The notes under the pieces were generated by a model that saw only the letters and a program-made list of their open reading frames with translations, did no database searches and had not been told where the DNA came from. Source: Lachnospiraceae bacterium (lineage in GTDB: Bacteria; Bacillota; Clostridia; Lachnospirales; Lachnospiraceae). Taken from it: 64,000 nucleotides of DNA. The position numbers were made by a program, and so were the translations under genes. The first letter of the stretch is position 1. Each line of letters starts with the position of its first letter. Positions 60,613-64,000 of the stretch are shown piece after piece. The stretch is taken from contig JAAUZE010000026.1 of assembly GCA_014804755.1 (NCBI GenBank), positions 62,001 to 126,000 on the forward strand, given 5' to 3'.

Positions 60613-61295
60613 ATTCTTTTTCCCCCGTTTTGAATGCCATCCTTGTCAGATGTCATTTCATTTCATTCTATCTTTCTCGTTTCTTTTCCGTCAAGCGCAT
60701 GCTTTTCTCCAAGCATCCGGTCATGCTCTGCCTGGCTGTCTTTCTGCGTATACCATTCCGTCACCTATCCGTCACGCCAGCACGCTTCCTACGGTCGCGC
60801 ACAAAGAAGCGTGCCACCTTCCCTAGCCCTCTCCCTAGGGAAGGGCTTGTGTGGCAGGCGTTCATTCATCTTTACATCGTTTCGTTCCTGGCACGCTGCG
60901 TATTCAGTTCTCAAGGTGCTGGATCATGTTTTATGGGACTGAACGCTCCGCATACCGCTCCGACGTATGGCTATTCGACCCTACATGATCTCTCCGCAAA
61001 AGTAAAATACCGGAAAAAATTTTTTTGACAAATGCATTCAAAAAATTTTTTTCCTATTTTTTTGAGTAATGCATTCAAAAAAATTATTTGACTTTTTCTC
61101 CGATCTCATGTCGAAAGCGGGTCAGCCATACGACGAAACGAGCGCTATACGAAGCAGTCCCATATGAAAAACATGATCCAATGCGCACCTTGACAACTGA
61201 ATACTCACACACGAGCCGCCGACTTCACCGCAACACTACCAAAGCAATTAAAAAACACGCTGACCTATCAGTCGAATAGGAGGAAGGAAAATATC
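60613..61295. other. Non-coding region with hairpins and a large inverted repeat
   Basis: No gene is supported here. It contains a hairpin with arms CCTTCCCTAG (60817-60826) and CTAGGGAAGG (60835-60844), enclosed by TGCCAC and GTGGCA, and the large inverted repeat described separately. It separates the IS30 transposase from a run of small rightward genes. Confidence 0.6.
60900..61204. repeat. ~300-base imperfect inverted repeat with AT-rich centre
   Basis: The left arm (60900-60941: TATTCAGTTCTCAAGGTGC, GGATCATG, GGGACTG) pairs with the right arm (61155-61204: CAGTCCC, CATGATCC, GCACCTTGACAACTGAATA). Weaker pairing continues inward (CGACGTATGGCT with AGCCATACGACG). The centre (about 61010-61090) is very AT-rich and holds two direct copies of AATGCATTCAAAAAA (61031-61045 and 61068-61082). 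It may be a replication or control region of the element. Confidence 0.75.
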
Positions 61296-61469
61296 ATGAT
61301 ACTTGATATGGATAGCATTCAATTTGAATCCCGCAGGGAAATCAGCAACATCATCAACGCACTGGGAGAACTTCTGACATGGGAAAACAGAGATAAACAT
61401 GACGAAAACATGATCGACGACATGCGGACGCTTCGCAACTATCTCGAGATCATGGAAATGAACTGGTAA
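61296..61469 (+). CDS. Small acidic protein of the mobile element
   Basis: A 57-residue acidic, helical protein (starts MILDMDSIQFESRREISNII). ATG follows TAGGAGGAAGG. No family recognised. Twelve bases separate it from the next gene, so the two form an operon of the plasmid-like segment. Confidence 0.6.
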   Translation: MILDMDSIQFESRREISNIINALGELLTWENRDKHDENMIDDMRTLRNYLEIMEMNW

Positions 61470-61481
61470 GGGGGGATAGGC

Positions 61482-61844
61482 ATGTTGATCGACAACGAAC
61501 AATACAACATCAAATGGCATGGCGGAAGGTACGCCGTATTCAACGAATATCATTCCGATCCGTTATTTCAGGGATCACATGAAGAATGTGAAGAATTTCT
61601 CGAAAACATCCCCCGGAAAAAATATGCACTCTATGAAGGCGTCAGAAATGGGGATGACTTCACAAGATTCATCGACGCATATACAGAAGAAGAAGCTATC
61701 AGATACGCAGAAGGAGAGTGGGAAAGTATGTCCAAATACGATCAGGAACGCCGTGAATATTTTGAAATTGCATTTGTATCGCCGGATACTGATGACCCAG
61801 ACATTCCGGAAAATGATCGTACCGCAATCAAAAGCTGGGTATGA
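61482..61844 (+). CDS. Hypothetical protein of the mobile element
   Basis: A 120-residue acidic soluble protein with many aromatic residues: NIKWHGGRYAVFNEYHSD, CEEFLENIPRKKYALYEGV. Not recognised. ATG follows AAGGGGGG. A strong terminator starts nine bases after its stop, so it ends a two-gene unit. Its location between a transposase and a Rep-like gene suggests an accessory plasmid function. Confidence 0.65.
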   Translation: MLIDNEQYNIKWHGGRYAVFNEYHSDPLFQGSHEECEEFLENIPRKKYALYEGVRNGDDFTRFIDAYTEEEAIRYAEGEWESMSKYDQERREYFEIAFVSPDTDDPDIPENDRTAIKSWV

Positions 61845-61852
61845 CGCAAAAG

Positions 61853-61884
61853 AAAAAGACTGTCCCTGACAGTCTTTTTTTGTC
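61853..61884 (+). terminator. Terminator of the small-gene operon
   Basis: AAAAAGACTGTC (61853-61864) pairs with GACAGTCTTTTT (61868-61879) around CCT, then more T. Confidence 0.92.
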
Positions 61885-61993
61885 ATATCATCTATGCAAA
61901 ATTTCCTGTTACGCTTGGATCCTTGCTGCGTCAATTTTTCACCCTCCGGCTCCCTCAAGGGAGTGGATCGCGGTTTTTAGAAAGATGCCTGCT

Positions 61994-62133
61994 GGTCACC
62001 AGCTCCTGCGCTTCCGATCGACAGACCTTCGGTCACACTCATCATACCAGTCATCATAACCTATCACGGATCCCTGCGGGTTGCCGATTCCGTTCCGCTT
62101 GTTTCCGTTTTTTGTTTCTGCCGTCTGATTATG
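61994..62133 (-). pseudogene. Decayed inverted copy of the 62329 small gene
   Basis: Read on the minus strand, this stretch matches the gene at 62329-62487: AAAACAACAT before the start, ACGGCAGAAACAAA, GAAACAAGC, GATCCGTG, ATAGGTTA, GACTGGTATGATGA. The start codon has become ATA and there are frame-breaking changes (a stop after GATCCG). The similarity extends past the gene on both sides, so it is one arm of an inverted duplication. Confidence 0.8.
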
Positions 62134-62207
62134 TTGTTTTCCTCCTTTTTTGCTTTTATTTATGTCATTGCGATCATAGTTCCATAAATCATTTCCATCT
62201 ACCGGAT

Positions 62208-62244
62208 CAAAATGACAAATACATAAATGTATTTATTCATTTTG
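62208..62244. repeat. Palindrome at the centre of the inverted duplication
   Basis: CAAAATGA-C-AAATACAT (62208-62224) and ATGTATTT-AT-TCATTTTG (62227-62244) face each other around AA. It lies between the two divergent copies and could be a binding site or origin-related dyad. Confidence 0.75.
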
Positions 62245-62328
62245 ACACAGTAGACTCCAATGATTTATTCCACTAAAATCGCAAAGCATGACAAAAATAA
62301 AAGCAAAAAAGAAAGCGAGGAAAACAAC

Positions 62329-62487
62329 ATGACAAATCAAACGGCAGAAACAAACGAAAAAACTGAAACAAGCCAGGAACTCCATACGGCAACACACAGT
62401 GATCCGTGGGGCATAGGTTACGACGACTGGTATGATGAAAAGCGTGCGATCGAAGGTCCATCGCTCGGAGACTTCGGATGCTGGTGA
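62329..62487 (+). CDS. Small hydrophilic protein of the mobile element
   Basis: A 52-residue protein with a Thr/Glu-rich N terminus (MTNQTAETNEKTETSQEL) and a Trp/Asp-rich C terminus (DPWGIGYDDWYDEKRAIEG, ending GDFGCW). ATG follows AGCGAGG. No family recognised. A decayed copy faces it at 61994-62133. The conserved WG-YDDWYDE part in both copies suggests it was once under selection. Confidence 0.55.
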   Translation: MTNQTAETNEKTETSQELHTATHSDPWGIGYDDWYDEKRAIEGPSLGDFGCW

Positions 62488-62503
62488 TCAGCCAGCATCT
62501 TTT
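62478..62503 (+). terminator. Hairpin terminator after the 52-residue gene
   Basis: GATGCTGG (62478-62485) pairs with CCAGCATC (62492-62499), followed by TTTTG; the stop codon lies in the loop. Confidence 0.7.
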
Positions 62504-62584
62504 GTTACAAAAACCGCTGTGGCTTATCCAAGCGTATGCTTGATTTTATGGTATTTCAAAAAAAAAGAAAAGCATATATATGAT

Positions 62585-63589
62585 TTATTCAGCTTGATAA
62601 AATGGCGTATCTGACAATTCCACTTTTACAAACTTGTTACGCTGCTTATCTGCTTCCAATTGCTCACGTGTAACATTCAGGTAAACACCTTCCTTCATGC
62701 TCTGTTCAAAGCTTCTGATCCCGTTTATCACATCCTGCACACAGGTTGTATCATACACGAGAGTTGTGTTGTCATCATAAATGTATGGGCGGAGCTTTAC
62801 CCGTATGTTCGCGCTCAGGCTCTTATATATTTCATCCCGATCCGTACTGGTACGCAATGCACGCACAAGGGCGCGCTGGGTGCTGCTCAAGTCCCGAACC
62901 TCTATATCAGACTCCTGATCAAAAGATCCAGCGAACTGAACTGTATTGACATACGGCAGTTTGGATACGATCTGATCCGCAGTCCATTCTGCATCACACG
63001 TCATTTCCAAACGTGACAGATCTACCGTATCATCCCCCTGTTCCCTGCCTTTATTATACAACTTCACATATCCCGAATTATTACGACCGCCAAGATATTC
63101 TGTTTTATCAGAGCTGCTATGCATCTCCATTGCATACTTACGCCCATCTTTTGATAAAGACAACGCTTCACGTGGGATCGGAAGATCGATCGCAAGGTCG
63201 AACCGGACAAGCTCAAAACTCCAGCAGCAGTCAACGATCCGCTGAAAATCATACAGACACTGAAGACTGGAAAAACATTTATTCGGGTTTACTTCGATAA
63301 ACCCGTCCTTATAGTCTTCTTTGCTAGTCCCATTGAAACCGACACCGACAGTCATCACTCTTTTTGTAGACTCAATATCATCATAACTGATCGTGAACAG
63401 GTTGCGATATTTATACTCCGATGTATTGAGCGGGTAATCCTTGATGTCATGTCGCCCCCACTCACAGAGCACCTTCCGCAGTTTTTCACCGTCAAAATCC
63501 TTTTTCCGAAACTCCAACCGATAACGCAGCATATCGCAGGAATACATGAACCCATTCTGATCCGTCGAAGTAAACCAGTAATCAAACAC
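62585..63589 (-). CDS. Replication initiator-like protein (Rep_trans type)
   Basis: A 334-residue soluble protein. The stretch FELVRFDLAIDLPIPRE (first acidic motif), then TEYLGGRNNSGYVKLYNKGRE and LSRLEMTCDAEW matches the pattern of Rep_trans/pT181-like replication initiators and the related nicking proteins of Gram-positive mobile elements (RxDxAxD, YxGxxxS...YNKxxE, RLE). The GTG start at 63589 follows GGGGGTGG. Downstream is an inverted duplication, upstream an oriT-like region. The assignment is by motif only. Confidence 0.65.
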   Translation of the reverse strand: MFDYWFTSTDQNGFMYSCDMLRYRLEFRKKDFDGEKLRKVLCEWGRHDIKDYPLNTSEYKYRNLFTISYDDIESTKRVMTVGVGFNGTSKEDYKDGFIEVNPNKCFSSLQCLYDFQRIVDCCWSFELVRFDLAIDLPIPREALSLSKDGRKYAMEMHSSSDKTEYLGGRNNSGYVKLYNKGREQGDDTVDLSRLEMTCDAEWTADQIVSKLPYVNTVQFAGSFDQESDIEVRDLSSTQRALVRALRTSTDRDEIYKSLSANIRVKLRPYIYDDNTTLVYDTTCVQDVINGIRSFEQSMKEGVYLNVTREQLEADKQRNKFVKVELSDTPFYQAE

Positions 63590-64000
63590 ATATCCACCCC
63601 CTAAATCCCAAGCTCAAAAACCAAATAATGCACTAAAACAGATCAAAACATCACAAAAACAGCACGATGGACGTACTAGAAAACAGACCAGGGAAAATAC
63701 CCGGCAAAAAAAGAAGACAAAGATCACTCCGAAAACCAGCGAAAAAAAACATACTGAAAATTCTCTATAGAGAATGACTTTGCCCCTATTAGACATAGGG
63801 CAAAGTCGCTCTGCTTTCCCGGCTGTCTTTTCTGGCATACGGCGGGCGCGCTGAAGCTTGCCGCCCGCCGTATGCCGCCAGGGCTGTGAGCGGGCACTTA
63901 TGGCATGCAGGGCGTGCTGCGCACACTCTGCATGCCCTCCCTGATTTTGGGTGCAAAAACAGAGCCGTCAAGGAAAGCGCTGCGCGCCGCTCTGCGTCCT
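63590..64000. other. Region upstream of the Rep-like gene (no gene supported)
   Basis: No convincing gene is present. The minus-strand frame 63614-63838 is Phe/Val/Cys-rich, lacks a ribosome site and crosses hairpins, so it is not called. The palindrome TTCTCTATAGAGAA (63761-63774) precedes a stem with arms GACTTTGCCC (63776-63785) and GGGCAAAGTC (63798-63807). The oriT-like segment follows. A relaxase gene might begin beyond the window edge. Confidence 0.55.
63834..63936 (-). other. MOBQ-type oriT-like segment
   Basis: On the minus strand, an inverted repeat with arms GGCATGCAG (63936-63928) and CTGCATGCC (63910-63902) is followed after one base by TAAGTGCCCGC (63900-63890). This copies the plan of RSF1010/pIP501-type origins of transfer: an inverted repeat directly followed by TAAGTGCGC with the nick. 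A further perfect 15-base inverted repeat lies next to it (63834-63848 with 63862-63876). The one-base difference in the core (TAAGTGCCC for TAAGTGCGC) leaves some doubt. Confidence 0.6.

Noticed and set aside
63614..63838. Membrane-like minus-strand frame upstream of Rep
   Set aside because: Composition reflects A-rich plus-strand sequence, it crosses two hairpins and has no ribosome site.

Overview
The window looks like chromosomal DNA of a Gram-positive gut or rumen Clostridium relative, most likely a Lachnospiraceae member. This is inferred from a T-box leader on the trp operon, a Bce-type module, heterodimeric ABC exporters, a FlxA-like protein, many GHKL/LytTR and GH genes, mixed ATG/GTG/TTG starts, strong AGGAGG ribosome sites and intermediate G+C. 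It ends in a plasmid-like mobile segment. No rRNA, tRNA or CRISPR array was seen.

Layout. 0-0.5 kb: 3' end of aspS. 0.8-3.8 kb: a membrane-lipid operon (PAP2 phosphatase, VTT/DedA-like protein, PS synthase, PS decarboxylase), perhaps under a Pho-box-like array. 3.9-5.0 kb: a response-regulator receiver fused to a small alarmone synthetase. 5.1-8.6 kb: DUF362, YdeI-like and ABC exporter genes. 8.9-11.1 kb: LytTR regulator plus GHKL kinase. 11.3-13.5 kb: a decayed patch with an unknown gene, a YhcG/DUF1016 nuclease split by an amber codon, and a 41-residue HsdR stub. 13.7-15.8 kb: FlxA-like protein, MerR regulator with its operator, YbjQ. 16-19.3 kb: csoR-copA copper efflux with a clear CsoR operator and a CopZ domain fused to CopA. 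19.4-26 kb: cytoplasmic glycoside hydrolases GH2, GH26, GH92 and GH43 with a divergent AraC regulator, suggesting use of mannan or mannose-containing glycans. 26.5-31.5 kb: marR plus a heterodimeric ABC exporter, and two GNAT genes. 31.6-34.4 kb: a GH51 lipoprotein. 34.6-41.1 kb: trpEGDCBA behind a Trp T-box, with no trpF in the operon.

41.2-50.3 kb holds an ECF sigma/anti-sigma pair, then a duplicated and partly decayed cassette: a small secreted protein, a Cys-motif lipoprotein, and an ABC permease plus ATPase. Three lipoprotein paralogues, one intact and one broken secreted-protein gene, and leftover gene ends show repeated recombination. This is the best candidate here for an undescribed system. 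50.4-51.5 kb: Mn riboswitch plus mntP. 52.8-57.4 kb: complete BceRSAB-like sensing and detoxification module with a Bce-box. 57.5-59.5 kb: a LacI-type sensor fused to GGDEF.

59.6-64 kb: an IS30 transposase, small accessory genes, an inverted gene duplication around a palindrome, a Rep_trans-like initiator and a MOBQ-like oriT. This looks like one end of a mobilizable or plasmid-derived element that continues beyond the window. Structured hairpin repeats are scattered between genes at 8.7, 19.1, 34.4, 35.0, 50.7, 51.5 and 52.5 kb.
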